A stretch of 64,000 bases of DNA from Moniliella sp. 'wahieum' (GCA_003971905.1 RSEE01000064.1:1-64000), one strand, 5' to 3'. Numbered from the stretch's first letter, positions 1-11,600 are shown. Notes: generated by a model from the letters alone, not told the origin. A program made the numbers and translations.

Positions 1-979
1 AATGCCTCGTCATTAATTCGTGACGCGCATGAATGGATTAACGAGACTCCCACTGTCTCTATCTGGTGAGGTCCATCGAGGTTCTGATTGAGAAGTATAG
101 CATGGTCAGGACCCCGGATTGATATGATTCCCCCTCTCTCTTCGGAGAGAGGGGGGCTTTATGCCGATGAGAGCTAACCCTACTGACCCATCCGACAATT
201 TCGCAATGAAAAAAGAATGGCACAGAAAAGTGAATTTCACACGTGATCCCCTCCTCCTTCCAGCTCTGCTGTGTCTCCTTACGGAACCCCTTGTAAGGTT
301 CCTACTTGTGGATATACTGACTTTCTTCCGGTTTGTGCGCACTCGTGGACCCAGCGCACCACCCAAGCAAGCACACACATTGGCTGGCGAGCCCAGCCGC
401 GCCCCTATTGCACCCCCACCCCACCCCGCACGCCCCGCCACTGGCAATCCCGCTGTCGTTGTCTTGCGTCTGGTGCATCCGCACTCCGGACTCGACCACT
501 GTTTGTCTTTCCTTCCTTCCGAAAGGCTCTCTACCAGGCGCCGTCCATGTGCAGTCAAACCGTTCGGGCACGCTTCTGTTACCCAACCCCCACAGACCTA
601 ATACCCACCAAACGAAGAGCCCACGATCACCTGAGGGAACAAATATATTCTAGACGCTCTAGCTCAGGTGCAATGCAGCACACCATCAACGGCATGCCCT
701 CTGGTCTTCTGTAGAACCTTTTACCGCTGTATAGTAGTGCTAGTAGGAACAGTACTCTTCATTGTTGGTATTCGGAGAGAGGAGGTGGTGGAGTTTGAAT
801 GGCAAGAAACTTAATAGGCTGGCCCTATCGGGACGACAGTCGGGCGAGGGACAGGGAGAGAGGGGGGCAAGGAATATGTGAGTGGACAAGTGACAAGGTT
901 GACGGATATCAGGGAGTGGTACCTCAATTCATTGGTAAACCCACGAGGCTATTGTAGTCTCCGTTGGCCTGGTGCCCCG
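1..979. other. No recognisable gene
   Basis: Apart from the hairpin at 130-155 I see no conserved coding signal, tRNA or repeat here. Several open frames exist on both strands, but they are proline/arginine-rich products of GC-rich DNA without recognisable motifs. Confidence 0.5.
130..155. other. Perfect 11-bp hairpin with TTCG loop
   Basis: CCCCCTCTCTC (130-140) and GAGAGAGGGGG (145-155) are exact inverted copies around a TTCG loop. As RNA this is a stem closed by a UUCG tetraloop, a very stable fold common in structured RNAs. No gene is recognisable within 800 bases on either side, so the role is unknown. Confidence 0.6.
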
Positions 980-1679
980 CTAGTCATCAAGCGTTGTCAC
1001 CGGCTCTTGAGTAGTCGGCGCAACGAGTCCTACAGCAATCCGGAAGGCTTCGCTCAGAATGTTATTGTACTCCGTATGCTGCACGATCCTCTCTGGGTCG
1101 TGAACCTGAACCTTGCGCCAGGTTTTAGTGAGAGTCTAGATCACGTTCGCCAGTGGTGGGGGGGAACAGCAAACAGGGGAATGGGCCCCCGCATGCCCGT
1201 GAGCGTGCCTTCTGTCAACCTGCTGCGGAACTTGTCCACGATTTTTTCGTAGAACCCACGCATCCCCTGCTCCATGCCAACCTGGGACACGCACTGAGTG
1301 GTGATACCAATCGAATACCTCCAATCCGCATTGTTCTTCTCCACACAGTGTTGAAGCATTGGACCGCATAGACGTGCCAGATGGATTTATCTCCGTTGTC
1401 CTGGGCGGTAGGGGAGACGTCGTTCTTGTGACGATTATTCGCGTCCGCTAACCAGGCCTGGACGTGACTGGAAACGGGGGAAGAGTCAATGGTCCACAAT
1501 GCATCAATGCGATTGAGGGCTATGCGAGGTACCAGCCTCTGGCCAATAAACTTCTTTGGGCGATGAAGCCAGGCGGCGGAGGTAGCCAATAATCGCCGCC
1601 AGCGTGTCCTCGTCCCCCCCACTGGAGGGTGCAGGTGCTGGGAGGGCAGTGGGTCAGGGGGCAGTCTGGAGAGAGCCAC
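980..1679 (-). pseudogene. Unidentified broken protein-coding stretch
   Basis: Three minus-strand segments in different frames read like real protein rather than GC-rich noise: about 1679-1340 (includes IDALWTIDSSPVSSHVQAWL), 1359-1141 (includes WRYSIGITTQCVSQ and FYEKIVDKFRSRL) and about 1135-980 (includes TWRKVQVHDPERIVQHTEYN, ending TTLDD then stop). Composition is balanced and aliphatic, in contrast with the neighbouring frames. They follow one another in order, so they are probably one gene interrupted by at least two frameshifts. I do not recognise the family. A fragment of a transposon protein or of a decayed host gene are both possible. Confidence 0.4.
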
Positions 1680-1699
1680 AGAGCGCTCTGCTCTGGGCA

Positions 1700-3110
1700 G
1701 TGATGCTCTCTTGGCTAGGGTCGCTCATTGCGTTGAATGTGGCAGCGGCTGCGAGGGCACGGGCGGTGGGGGTGGGAAAACGTGCTGTGGAGAAGAGAGA
1801 GGGCGGTATATATATGCACCGACAGGACAAGGGCCATTGGATCCTCTGAGCCATGTGGCAGCCAATAGGGCACTCTATCATCGCTTGGCGCACGTTGGTC
1901 CTCTCAAAGCGGCTTAATCGCCTGTGTGGAGGGGGGACATACAAGCGAGAGTACTCCGGCCAGCGGCGTCAAGCAACAGAGGAGCCTCGTCCGCGGGCGC
2001 ATTAGCGAGCGGGGTGTTGTGTAGCGATCGATCCAGAAGCGAGAGTGGTGCAGAGCGAGCCAAGGGCCCCACGCGAAGCCCATGAGGGGTGTGCTACTGA
2101 AGATGCCCGGCGAAAAGCCGATGGAAGCCGAAGGAGAAGGCCCGGATAACTTTAGGGTCACATGGAAGTACCGAGAGTGACCATCGGTCTGGCTCGAGGG
2201 GAAGTGGTGCCGATTGCAGAGACAAGGCGGGAGGGAATGCGACCCCCCCGCCCACTGGTACAAACAAAGGAAGACGCAGGGCTACGGATCGAGCAGGTCA
2301 GCATCGCATAGCGCCTGTCTATATTGGGAGTTGAAGCTATTCTCGTCATGTCACAACAGGTGATGCGCGGAGGTTAGGTCGCTCAAGGTAACAGTCTGGC
2401 CCATCTCGTTCCAATCATCATCGTGGCCGTCAGGCCCAACAACTACTGTCGCCCGCTCCCGTGGAGGGGAAGACGATGAAAACAGAGATGCCCACGATTC
2501 GACATGTGAGCTCACCACAAACACGGTCCCCTTCAATCTGTTCAAACAAAACGAACCCCAGTTCCGATCCGTCTGGATCGACCCCACACCGCAAGAAAAG
2601 CTTCCCGTGTGGAAATGATAAGACACAAGGGACATGGAAACGTAGTACAATAATGATCCTGCTCTAGCGGCGGTAGGGCAAGCCGCGTAAGTGTGCAGGT
2701 GGCCGATCACCGAGCTGAGCAGGCCCGACAGGACGCCACCAGAAGGCAGATTGGCTAGCGGTGCAGGAGTTGATGCGGCTGGCAAATGCAGATGAGCCAG
2801 CAGAGCGGGAAGCCCGGATACCGGCCTCGGCCACGCCGAGGGAGAGGGCCAAGCGGACGATATAAAACCGGGTTGTGACACGCGGCAGCCATCACGTGAC
2901 TGATCTGTGCGTGCCGGGGCCATCCCAGCAGCACCCCGGACCCCGCGGGTTGCCTAGACTGCGGCTGTGGCGCTTCGCTCGTTCCCCTTCCCCCACCAAC
3001 AGCAACAGTAGCCAACCCACCCTAGGGTGCTTCCTTGCATGCCCCGCCGCGCCACCTCCGTCTCCTCAAGCAGCGGCTACCCCTAACCGCCACCAGCGAC
3101 GCCACTGAGC
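1700..3110. other. No recognisable gene
   Basis: Open frames on both strands here lack motifs and show Pro/Arg/Ser-rich composition. I see no repeat or RNA gene. Confidence 0.45.
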
Positions 3111-3210
3111 ATGGCGTTGTGGCAGCAAGCACTGCTGCTGATGCTGCAAGCGCTCCGTTCCTCCTCGCTAAGATGCTGGCGTCGCCCATCCGCTCTTCGT
3201 CTCCTGGGGC

Positions 3211-4118
3211 ATGCTCGCGTACTGGGCAGCGTGTCTTCTCACCTGGGCCATGGCACGGGGGCGCCTACCTCTCCCCGCCTCCGCCGCTTCGCGTGCGGTG
3301 GGAACTCGTCCCGGACGGTGTGCGGTCCTGGCCGGACCCCGGCGTGTTCCGCTTCCTCCCGAGGTACGCCGCGACGCGCGCGCAGACGTGGGGCGGGTGT
3401 GCCGTGTGGGGTACGAGAGTGTGGAAGAGTCAAAGGCTGAGGTGTTTGAGTGCCACCTGCGGTGGATGCAGAAGGCCAATGCGGCATTTGCTCGGGGCGC
3501 GCCCGTAGAGGAACGCGTGCCACTCTATGTCAAGGCCGACTTGTTCTACACTGACCACCCCAGCCCCGAGGTTCAGAGGAAAATGCAGCAAACTATCCAG
3601 TTTCTCCTTGATTCCACGTGCCGTGTACCCCCCCGCCCCCGGCCCCCAGCCCGGGTCAGGCGGCGGTGAAACTGACTCGGCATGCGACCTATCCGAGCGG
3701 CATCTTCAGCCTATTGCCGCAAGACCAATCCGAGGGCTACATCCAGATCCAGATCGACGCCAACGCTCTCCTGCCCGAGACGCACAAGAGCTTGAGCCTT
3801 GTCTACGATTACCAAACCGTCCGTGTCTTTTCGCACGAGGAGTGGGAGCGCCTGCAATCCCTCGCGGCCATTGCCAACGACCCGGCCCATACCACGCCCG
3901 CCCAGCGCGCCGCGGCCTATACCGCCTTGGGGGGGGCGGCGGGACACGCACTGCTTGCTTCGGCATTGTGGGATCCAGCCTGCGACGCCCGCCGTGCGCG
4001 GCTTGTATGGGCCGCTATTGCCACAGTCGTTGCGGCAGCAGTGGCGGCCGGGCTGCGCACAGCTCTCGCTCCTGCTCCCACTCTAACTCCCACTCCCACT
4101 CCCACTCCGGCGCGCTAG
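3211..4118 (+). CDS. Hypothetical protein with C-terminal membrane segment
   Basis: Two consecutive frames give a coherent product. The first (3211 to about 3620) contains ESKAEVFECHLRWMQKANAA and VPLYVKADLFYTDHPSPEVQ. The second (about 3665-4118) contains VKLTRHATYPSGIFSLLPQD and YIQIQIDANALLPETHKSL, then a hydrophobic run (RLVWAAIATVVAAAVAAGL) and a short Thr-Pro repeat at the C terminus. The join near 3620-3660 could be a very small GT-AG intron or a frameshift. The layout suggests a mostly soluble protein anchored by one C-terminal helix. I do not recognise the family, and the start codon (3111, 3211 or upstream) is uncertain. Confidence 0.45.
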
Positions 4119-5120
4119 TTAGTTTGGCATGAGATCTGTGGCGGACCCTACTGGGGCCTCATTGCGCCTCCCCTCACGCATGCAGTGGACATTTCTGTTC
4201 CGGCGCCTGGCAACCTTGCCCTCCTCAGATAGACTACATCATTTTGCTGGTTGCTTTGCTTCGCTTTGCTTTGCGTTGATCTGACATGTTGGATTTGCTT
4301 GGTTGTGGCGTGGGGTGAAGCCACAATGGAGGAGAGAGGCAGAGCGGGCAACGAGACCGGCGCGTCTGTGCGCCTCACCCGAAAGACGGGATGTGATCGC
4401 CAAGGTGAGAGCTGGGATGACGACAAGGGGGGTTAGCGGGGGCGGCAGGAGTACTAGGAGCCCCAGGGGGGGGGAGCAGGAGAGGGGGGGATCGGCGGCA
4501 GTGGAACGAGCGGAAGTAGAGTCGTGGGCGTAAGGGCAGCCGCAGCACACGAGGTTGTCTGACGATACGAAACGGCAGTACCCCGGCCAGCGGGACAAAA
4601 AGCAGGTGGGAATGGTCAGAGAGTACGCGTACTCATGCGTACAGACGGGTGGGTCGAGGCAAGGTAGCGGGCGTGTGGGGCACGATCAAATACACCCACG
4701 CTGCGGCCGATCGGTGCATTGTCATGGCAAGTGCTATTCGCCTGCTGCGGTGTTCCGCCACTGCCGGCGCCTGGGCCCCGCACTCGGCCTTAAGCGCAAC
4801 CGCCGCCGATTGGCTGCTCCCCGCTCCCCATCGACCCCAGCCGAGCATCCCAGCGGCACGATGGCCAGCGTCCAGGCCACGCTCCTCCACCCACTCCACC
4901 CAGGCCCCCCGCACTTGTCTCTCGCTCGCCCGTAACTCTACAGCGGGATGAGCGGCCTCTTGGGGACGCCAACAGCACCCACTCGAACCGCGCCCCCATT
5001 GGTGTCCCACCTCCACGCCGATCTGGGTCCACATCGATTCGCAACACACCATCATTTGCGTCACGGCCCAAGTTGCGATCCAGAACAAGGCGGGGATTGA
5101 TCCCCTAGCAAGCCGTTTGT
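4119..5120. other. No recognisable gene; short GCTTT repeat
   Basis: Intergenic. A short imperfect run of GCTTT/GCTTC units lies at about 4252-4275. I see nothing else supportable. Confidence 0.5.
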
Positions 5121-5549
5121 TCTTCACTGTGCGTTCGACCAGCAGGAACAGACGGTGTTGGATTCCCTGCTTGACAAGGAGACGCGCCATGCTACTTCCT
5201 TCCCCTGGGGTGGGATGCACATCATTTCAATATGTGGACAGGCAAAGCCCCTTTGTTTCAACGTGGATTTGGGAGAGAAACAGCTGACAAGGTCATGGCG
5301 GCCCAGATCCAAGACCAGATGGGGTGGGCTCCGCTGACGACGAGGCGGGCTGCTGATTTCCAGAGGTGGCAAGTCGTCGGCTGGGCCTGGACCATACAGG
5401 GGCGAGGCGTTGCGGGAGCCAGGGTGGTGACTGCTCGTCGCGCTGCCTGGTCGCTTCTGCTGGCTCCATGCGCGGGGGAAGAAGAGTGGGTGGCAGCTGG
5501 GCACGCGGTGGGGCGCAGCAAGGGCCTCGTCGCTGGCGTGCTGTACACT

Positions 5550-5930
5550 TGCGGGCTCCCTCCACATCCTGGCACCGCAGCGGCACGTCATAAAGGCAAG
5601 TGTGCACTGCTTCAAAGAGGCAGTCCTGTGTTGGAGCCAGTGGGCCACGTCGCCCATGTACGCTTTGGCATCGGACACATGCCGAGTGAGAGCATCGCGC
5701 ACATCTTGCTGCGAGGCAAGGATGATCATGTCGCCCTGCTTGTTGGGCCCACGAGCAGCGCGGCCGGCTGCCTGGATCAAGTCCAGTCCGGTAAATGGCA
5801 CGCCGAGCCAGATGACCATACAGTCGCCCAAGCCCTTTTGCGCCAACTGACTGACTGTAACGAGCAGGACACGCGTGCCGGCCGGAGCGGGTTGGCTTCG
5901 GGAGCGCCGCCGTGCCATGTCCGGATGGGC
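5550..5930 (-). pseudogene. RecQ-like helicase remnant
   Basis: The minus strand from about 5875 to 5640 encodes a C-terminal helicase lobe. It has a strand like RVLLVTVSQLAQKGLG, then WLGVPFTGLDLIQAAGRAAR, which matches superfamily-2 motif VI of RecQ-type enzymes (Q-x-x-GR-x-R), then a DMIIL strand. A neighbouring frame (about 5640-5560) supplies a cysteine cluster (CLYDVPLRCQDVEGARKC) in the place where RecQ-like telomere-linked helicases have a Zn-binding region. The N-terminal ATPase motifs (Walker A, DEAH) are not visible and frames change, so this is a relic or fragment. Such helicases are often dispersed and subtelomeric in fungi, including Ustilago maydis. No telomere repeat is seen here. 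Confidence 0.6.
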
Positions 5931-6598
5931 AGGTCGTACCGCCGCAAGCGGTTCTCAAAGTAACCCGGTGTTACGCTCCTGTTTTCGCTCTTCCTCGACT
6001 TGCTTCTCGCTTGCAGCCGTCGGTTGAACCATTGCACACGGGATACATCCTCCGCTCGCGAGTCACTAGTCACTGTCGCTCCCTGGCCCGCATTCTCCGA
6101 ACCCGATTGCAGCCTGCGCGGCACAGTTCCATCCCACAGTCCTTAACAACCTTCCTGAGGCGCGATGTGCGTCGAATTGTTGCCACATCACCCACCAGTG
6201 CCTTGCCCGATTCGTAGATGTGAAAGCTAGACCCTAGAGTTGCGCCGGCGTGTTCACCCCTGTCCCACTGCTTGTTCTGTCCTCGGGGTTATACAGTCGA
6301 TAAAGCTAACATTTAGGTGAAGAGGCGCGGATAACAGTAGGTGAGGAGGGAGCGACCGTACCAATATGCTTTGGTGGGGTTTTGCGCTTCTGTGGCTAGG
6401 TGTTGCATTCCTGTGGCGCAGCTGAGAAGTTAATCGCCTCCAGGCTCGAGCACACACAAGAGCATGATATGAGAGGGGAGAGTGAGGAAGGGAGCACTTG
6501 ACGACCTGAGAGTCGGAACGGAGTTGGGACGACGACCTCTGATAGGGTAACTGCAAGCTCAACTCACAATGACTGTGATTCGCCACCACCACCGCCAC

Positions 6599-6622
6599 CA
6601 ACAACAACAACAACAACAACGC
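6599..6622 (+). repeat. CAA microsatellite
   Basis: A run of about seven ACA/CAA triplets follows a CCACCACC stretch just upstream of the OPT transporter. If the ATG at 6569 were used it would encode a His/Gln tract. I think it is 5' UTR, because the ATG at 6650 opens a more normal N terminus. Confidence 0.6.
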
Positions 6623-6649
6623 CACAAGCAAAACAAAGGCCTAGACATC

Positions 6650-9389
6650 ATGTCGACTCCTCGCTCGAGCGAGCCCAAGGAAACAGATGAAGAACGGACC
6701 AACAAACTTTCCAAAGGCTCGGACCTTCCGTCCACGCCGGATGCCATCGACTCTCTTCGGCCTCTCACAATTGATAGCATAACACCAACAAACCACGCGA
6801 CGTACAAGAATACTACCCCGTTTTCGTTTACAAAGGCAGTCGAGGACGACAACGAGAATGGGATTGAAACAGAGTCACTCTTGGAAAACGCGCTCTATCA
6901 CAACGACCCACTGCTGAGTCCACATGATGAACCATCTGTGACACGACTTGCGACGAACGAAAACCGGGGATCGGATCAGTGGGGTGAAGGCGCCAACAAT
7001 GGAGATCAAAACGACATAGACGAAGAGAAGGTTCCAGACTTGGCTGATGCGCGTGTGCGTGCAATCGTGCCTAACGAAGACGAACCAGATATGCCATTCA
7101 ACACGATCCGCACTTGGCTGCTTTCCATGCTGCTGGCCCTCGGCCTCACCACCGCCCTCTTTGCTATGGACACCCGAGGAACCTCGGTCGACCCACAGCT
7201 CTTTGTGTCTACAAGTGCGGTGTTGATACAACCATTTACCTACTGTTTGGGTTTTGCGCTATCGAAAATACCGTACCCATCCCAGTGGCCCCTGGCTTGG
7301 TTCATCAACCCGGGCCCTTTCAACCTCAAGGAACATACGTGCGTCCCAACTTCCGGGAACTTGAAGTGGCAGTGAAACAGACCTCTGGCTAACACAAGTG
7401 ATTGTTTCGCCCAGGATATGCACCATCGTCGCTGCGGTTGCCATGGGCCCCAACCTCACCTTACAATACTTAGTCGGACTGGCTGACTCGGCTAGTGGTG
7501 GCGTAAACCCTAGTGCATTCCCACCGGCTTCCTCTTTCTCATCTATATCTCTCGACCCCATTATTTGGGTTTGCCTTGGCCGGTCTTGTCACACGTCTTC
7601 TAGTTTGGCCTGGTGAGCTGATTTATCCTCAGCAGCTTCAGACGAGTGCAATGCTGACGGCCTTACACGGGGTTCGGCGTGGCAACTGGAACCGTCGCCT
7701 CGTTTTCTGGGTTGTGGCAACGGTCATATTCGTCTGGCACTGGATCCCGCTATTTTTCTATCCCCTATCGCAAGGTTCGAGTGGCCGACGTGGATTGCTC
7801 CGTCCAACTTTGTGGTCAATCTATTGTTTCATGGAAAGGGTGGCCTGGGCTGGTCTTTTTGGTGCCTAGACTGGACTGGAGTAATCTCAGCGTTGAGTTC
7901 ACCCTTGATCGTCCCATGGGGCGCGCTGGTCAACGTATTTGTGGGTTCGTCGTTGCCATGTGGATCATTGCCCTGCCGATTTTTTTCACCAACCGGAACC
8001 TAGCGGCCTGCCTTCCCTATGGCCTTATCGACGTGTATTGGGACCCCCGCTGAACACCACACACATGTATTACAACCCCGTGCCCCAAGACATGTATCTA
8101 GATCCTCCTCAATTTGATTCACCCGACCCACCCCAGGGATACTTTTCCGCCACAATCGTCATGACCTGGGCGTTTTCCTATGCCGCATGGACGGATTGCT
8201 CGTGCACACTCCGCTTTTCCATGGCGGCGACCTACGCCGCTGGTGGAAAGTGTCCAAAGTGGCTGATTCGCCTGACCCCACTCCAGCCAACTCGCCCGCT
8301 ACCCGGCTGTTCCCACCTGGTGGTACCTGTGCTTGCTATTGGTTGCCTTTGTCTTTGCCATCCCCATGGTGCACGTGTACGACACTTCGGTACCGGTTTG
8401 GGCGATTGTGCTTGCCCTGGCGCTGGCTGCAATCTTCATTGTTCCAGTGGGCATGGTGGTGGGCCGGACATCGGTGGAACTCAAGTGTGTGGAGCACTTG
8501 GCGACATTAATTGCTGGTGCTTCTCTACCTGGGCACACGACCATCCTTCGCTCTTTCAAATATGCTGCACGGGCACCATCCAGCAGGCGATGCTCTACTG
8601 TGGATGCTCCAAGTTGGCCGTCTACTTTAAGATCCCACCACGGAGCACCTTATTTGTACTCGTGGGAACCCAATGGTCTGCTCAGTGTTGCAAAGTGGAC
8701 TCTGGGTAGGGTGGAGTTCCGATACGCTCAAGGTCAGCTCCACAGCCAAACTGCGGATTACAGGGTTGTACGACCCCATGTATTGGACTGGCGTCGGGCT
8801 TCACAAGAACGGCTTTCTGCACCAATACCAGTGGACTCTGTACTTTTTTCTTATTGGTGCAGTCGCGCCACTTCTCTTATACCTTGCCGGACGGGTTTCG
8901 CCCCAGTTGAATCGCTTTGCTCACCTCCGCTCGATTCATTCGCCGCTCTTCTTTGGGGGTGTATCGCAAATCGCACTTTTTGCAGCGGTTGGCTGGACCT
9001 CCTGGTTTTCTGGGGGACTGTCACTCACCTACTGTTCTCCGTCGTCGGCAGTTGAATTATTGGATTGCGTACGTCCACTACTCTATGTTCCCTTTGTATT
9101 GTTCACGGGATGCATGAGGCTAACTCTCTTCTCTAACAAAATCGCTTGGTTGGTTGTCGATAGGATGAATTACATTCTCTCCGCCGCTGCTGTGGGAAGT
9201 TCGCTTTGTCTAGGCATCATCGCGGCCATGGAGTATGGTACAGAGGGTACTCACTCCAGCTTTACCCGCTTCCTCCATCACCTGAACAAACTTGGGCCCC
9301 AGAACGACTACGGCGATACCGTGGAGAAAGTTCTGGTCTGGAACGACACGTTTTTTCCCAACAGGACAGTGCCTTCTACCGCGTCCTAG
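6650..9389 (+). CDS. OPT-family oligopeptide transporter, many frameshifts
   Basis: The product resembles fungal proton-coupled oligopeptide transporters (OPT family) of the plasma membrane. An acidic N-terminal tail leads to the first helices (NTIRTWLLSMLLALGLTTAL) and the family signature NPGPFNLKEHT. After an apparent intron (7339-7414, GTGCGT donor, GGCTAAC branch, CCAG acceptor) comes AAVAMGPNLTLQYL. Further family blocks follow: LDWTGVISALSSPLIVPWGA, NVFVG, MWIIALPIFFTN, VWAIVLALALAAIFIVPVGM, LYFFLIGAVAPLLLYL and a late MNYILSAAAVG segment. The blocks are in order but in different frames, implying roughly eight or more frameshifts. That may be decay, assembly error or both. Start chosen at 6650 (MSTPRSSEPKE); 6569 is the alternative. 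Confidence 0.85.
7339..7414 (+). other. Intron in the OPT gene
   Basis: 76 nt, GT...CAG, with GGCTAAC about 22 nt before the acceptor. Removing it joins NPGPFNLKEHT to an ICTIVAAVAMGPN segment, as the OPT family expects. Confidence 0.7.
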
Positions 9390-9935
9390 TTGTCCCCTCA
9401 CCAATCCAGCCAGAGACCGTCGGCAGCGCATCGCAGCGTCAACTACGGAATCCCTTTCCCCCTGTCTTTTTTTCTATCTGCCCACATCCAATCGCGATGG
9501 CATATCAGGTTTGTTCTCTCATCTGTCTCTCTGTGCGTTCATCTCTCTTCTTTGTTGGGCATCCAGGCTCAGTTAGTGCATGTACCCAACCCCCCTGCCT
9601 CTGCCTCTGCGTTGCCCCGTTTTCGTTTTTGTTAGGTGGGTGTCGGGATCAGACCCACCTGTGGTCACCGATGGTTACCCGGTTACCAGATTGACTGGAC
9701 AGTGTTTGTTCTAGACCCTGTTTCCCCCTTTGGTCTATACTCCCCTTTGTTTTCTCCGTGTGAATCAGCTCACTTGTCCTCCTCTTCTCCGAGGGATATA
9801 TACCTCGCTCCCAACATGCCACTCGATGAATATGATCTCTATCCTTTCCCCATCTCCATCTCCTGTGTTAAGTAGTGTGGGGGGGCATATTTCTAACCCT
9901 AGTGCCATACGCACGTGACCGTGCATCTTAAGGGT
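9390..9935. other. No recognisable gene
   Basis: Downstream flank of the transporter. I see only a single AACCCTAG motif at 9895-9902. Confidence 0.5.
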
Positions 9936-9936
9936 T

Positions 9937-10556
9937 GGCACATCACATTTGGTCTGGCCTGCAACAGCCGCCTGCTCCCTTTGCCCATCACCACCGCCAC
10001 CCCGTATGCCAACTCATTCTTCCGGCCAGCACTTTCAGCATGTGGTTGGGCCGGCTGACTGTGGATGGACGCGACCAATGTGGGACCATTCCAGGTATCG
10101 TGGGTGTACAACTCGCGCTCCATTCGCTGTATCCGGGGCTCAATCCCCTCTCCTCGAAACAAGCGAGTGGAAGATGACATGCCGAGTGCCAGCTTACTCA
10201 TCGGGTGAACGCATGTACTGTATGGAGTAAGTCCCCACTACTGCACCGCTTGCTCGTCACTAGTCACTGACTTTCCCATTTGAAGAAAGGATGCGCCTTA
10301 TGGGATACACCTGTCCCATCTACTCCGTTACGAAACAGCCCTGGGTACGGGCTTGGCGACTACGCCTGGGCAAGAACGGTTGATTGACGATGATGCGCCC
10401 TCGACAATGCGCGCGTGCGGGCATACGGCAATGGTCTTCCAACAAGCACCGACTGGAGGCAAGAAGTGTGGCCTGTGCCGCATCCCGGGCCACCGACGTG
10501 ACCAGCGCCAAGACTTGGTTGATGCGTCGATCCGGTCGATTGCTCGGAAGAAATGA
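9937..10556 (+). CDS. Possible two-exon gene with knuckle-like motif
   Basis: A candidate exon ends at MYCME (about 10229). It is followed by a plausible 5' splice site (GTAAGTCC), a CACTGAC branch-like site and an acceptor ending in TTGAAG near 10286. The next segment reads RMRLMGYTCPIYSVTKQPW, then after a frame change GKKCGLCRIPGHRRDQRQDL, which resembles three quarters of a CCHC zinc knuckle, ending IRSIARKK and stop at 10556. I do not recognise the protein. It could be a decayed gene or chance. Confidence 0.25.
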
Positions 10557-11130
10557 GTACACCCTGCGCAGGTTGAATGCAGCCCCGAGGACGTCGTGGC
10601 GAACGGGTCGGAGTGAATTGGAACGGTAGCGGCAGCGGCAGCTTTTGATACGCCCCGGGCAAGCGCGCGTGGTTCATCCGGAAGGAAGTCTTATCATGTT
10701 TACTCCTCCTCCGAATCGGTGGGGAGCCTTTTGGCGGTGGTCAAGACGTCAGCGACAGGCGCGGTCGTGGTCGCGGGACATCAATGGAGCCTGTGCGTCG
10801 GTCAACGCGAAAGGCAGCGCACAACGCTGTCTTTGCGCACAGGGTTGCTGTGCGGGGGGGAGGCCTTGCTCCCCTTGCCCAGTGGATCTGACGAAGGGTT
10901 GACGTCGGGTGAGGATGATGAAGACGGAGGGGGACAGGATGGGGGCGGATCGGAGGGCGAGCAGGCCAGCTCGGGGAGGGGCCTGCTGCAGGCGGCTTCC
11001 GGTCCATCGTCCCCTGCCTGACCCGCGGCGGAGATTCTTGACAAGGCAAAGAACACAGGCCATGTTCGCCAACGTGGCCTCGGACTCCATGCTAGCGGGG
11101 ATGCCCTTGTGGAACATCTCTTACTAGTCC
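10557..11130. other. No recognisable gene
   Basis: GC-rich stretch with acidic/glycine-rich open frames (about 10900-10980) that look compositional. No motif was recognised. Confidence 0.45.
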
Positions 11131-11133
11131 ATA

Positions 11134-11600
11134 TCAACACCCGCTGACCAACTCAACCCTCGGTGTTATTGTCTCGCCATTGTCGCTCGCCCGCCTATCC
11201 ACCAGCCCCCGCGGAGAAACAGCCTCCTTCAAGAATCGATACACATGGCTCAGTGTCGACCAACCCCTCAGTGCTTCATCCCTTGCCGCCTCATGTATCT
11301 GCATTGTTCGCTTACGTGTCTTGAGTTCTCCGAGGCCTAGCATCGTTCAATATCTGCGCTCGAAAGACGGGAGACAGAGTTGGTGATGGTGCTGTTGGCC
11401 TTACGACCCGAGATCTTGGGCAGCGACTTAAGGAGACCGTTGGCATCCACCTCAAAGGTGGTAAGCAGCCGCGCGACAATAGTCGCCCCCCGCCCGTGAC
11501 ACTGAGCTAAGTCCCCCGGGAAATGGTGTTCAAAAGTTTTCCACCCAAGTTGGGCGCGTGGGTGCGACCGACATGACTGCCACTCCAGGCCAACCCCCAC
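11134..11600 (-). pseudogene. Hsp70 substrate-binding domain fragment
   Basis: The minus strand reads TTFEVDANGLLKSLPKISGR, then a degraded NSTITN-x-x-SRLSSADIERC. This is the Hsp70 segment usually written TFEVDANGILKVSA...[18 protein letters not shown] (about residues 480-530). In the next frame LSHVYRFLKEAVSPRGLVDR and SDNGETIT match the start of the helical lid (LES-YVYR...ADD-ETI). No ATPase domain is found upstream and the C-terminal EEVD end is missing, so this is a fragment of a second Hsp70-like gene. It is clearly more diverged than the Hsp70 gene at 42.1-44.1 kb. Confidence 0.65.

Noticed and set aside
174-183. CTAACCCTAC as a telomerase RNA template next to the UUCG hairpin
   Set aside because: A nine-base match is expected about every few hundred kilobases on either strand, similar strings occur elsewhere in the window as teloboxes, and no other telomerase-RNA element is visible.
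1141-1359. GITTQCV resembling the Argonaute PIWI motif G-x-TQC
   Set aside because: The residues around it do not follow the Argonaute pattern and no PAZ, MID or catalytic DEDH residues are visible.
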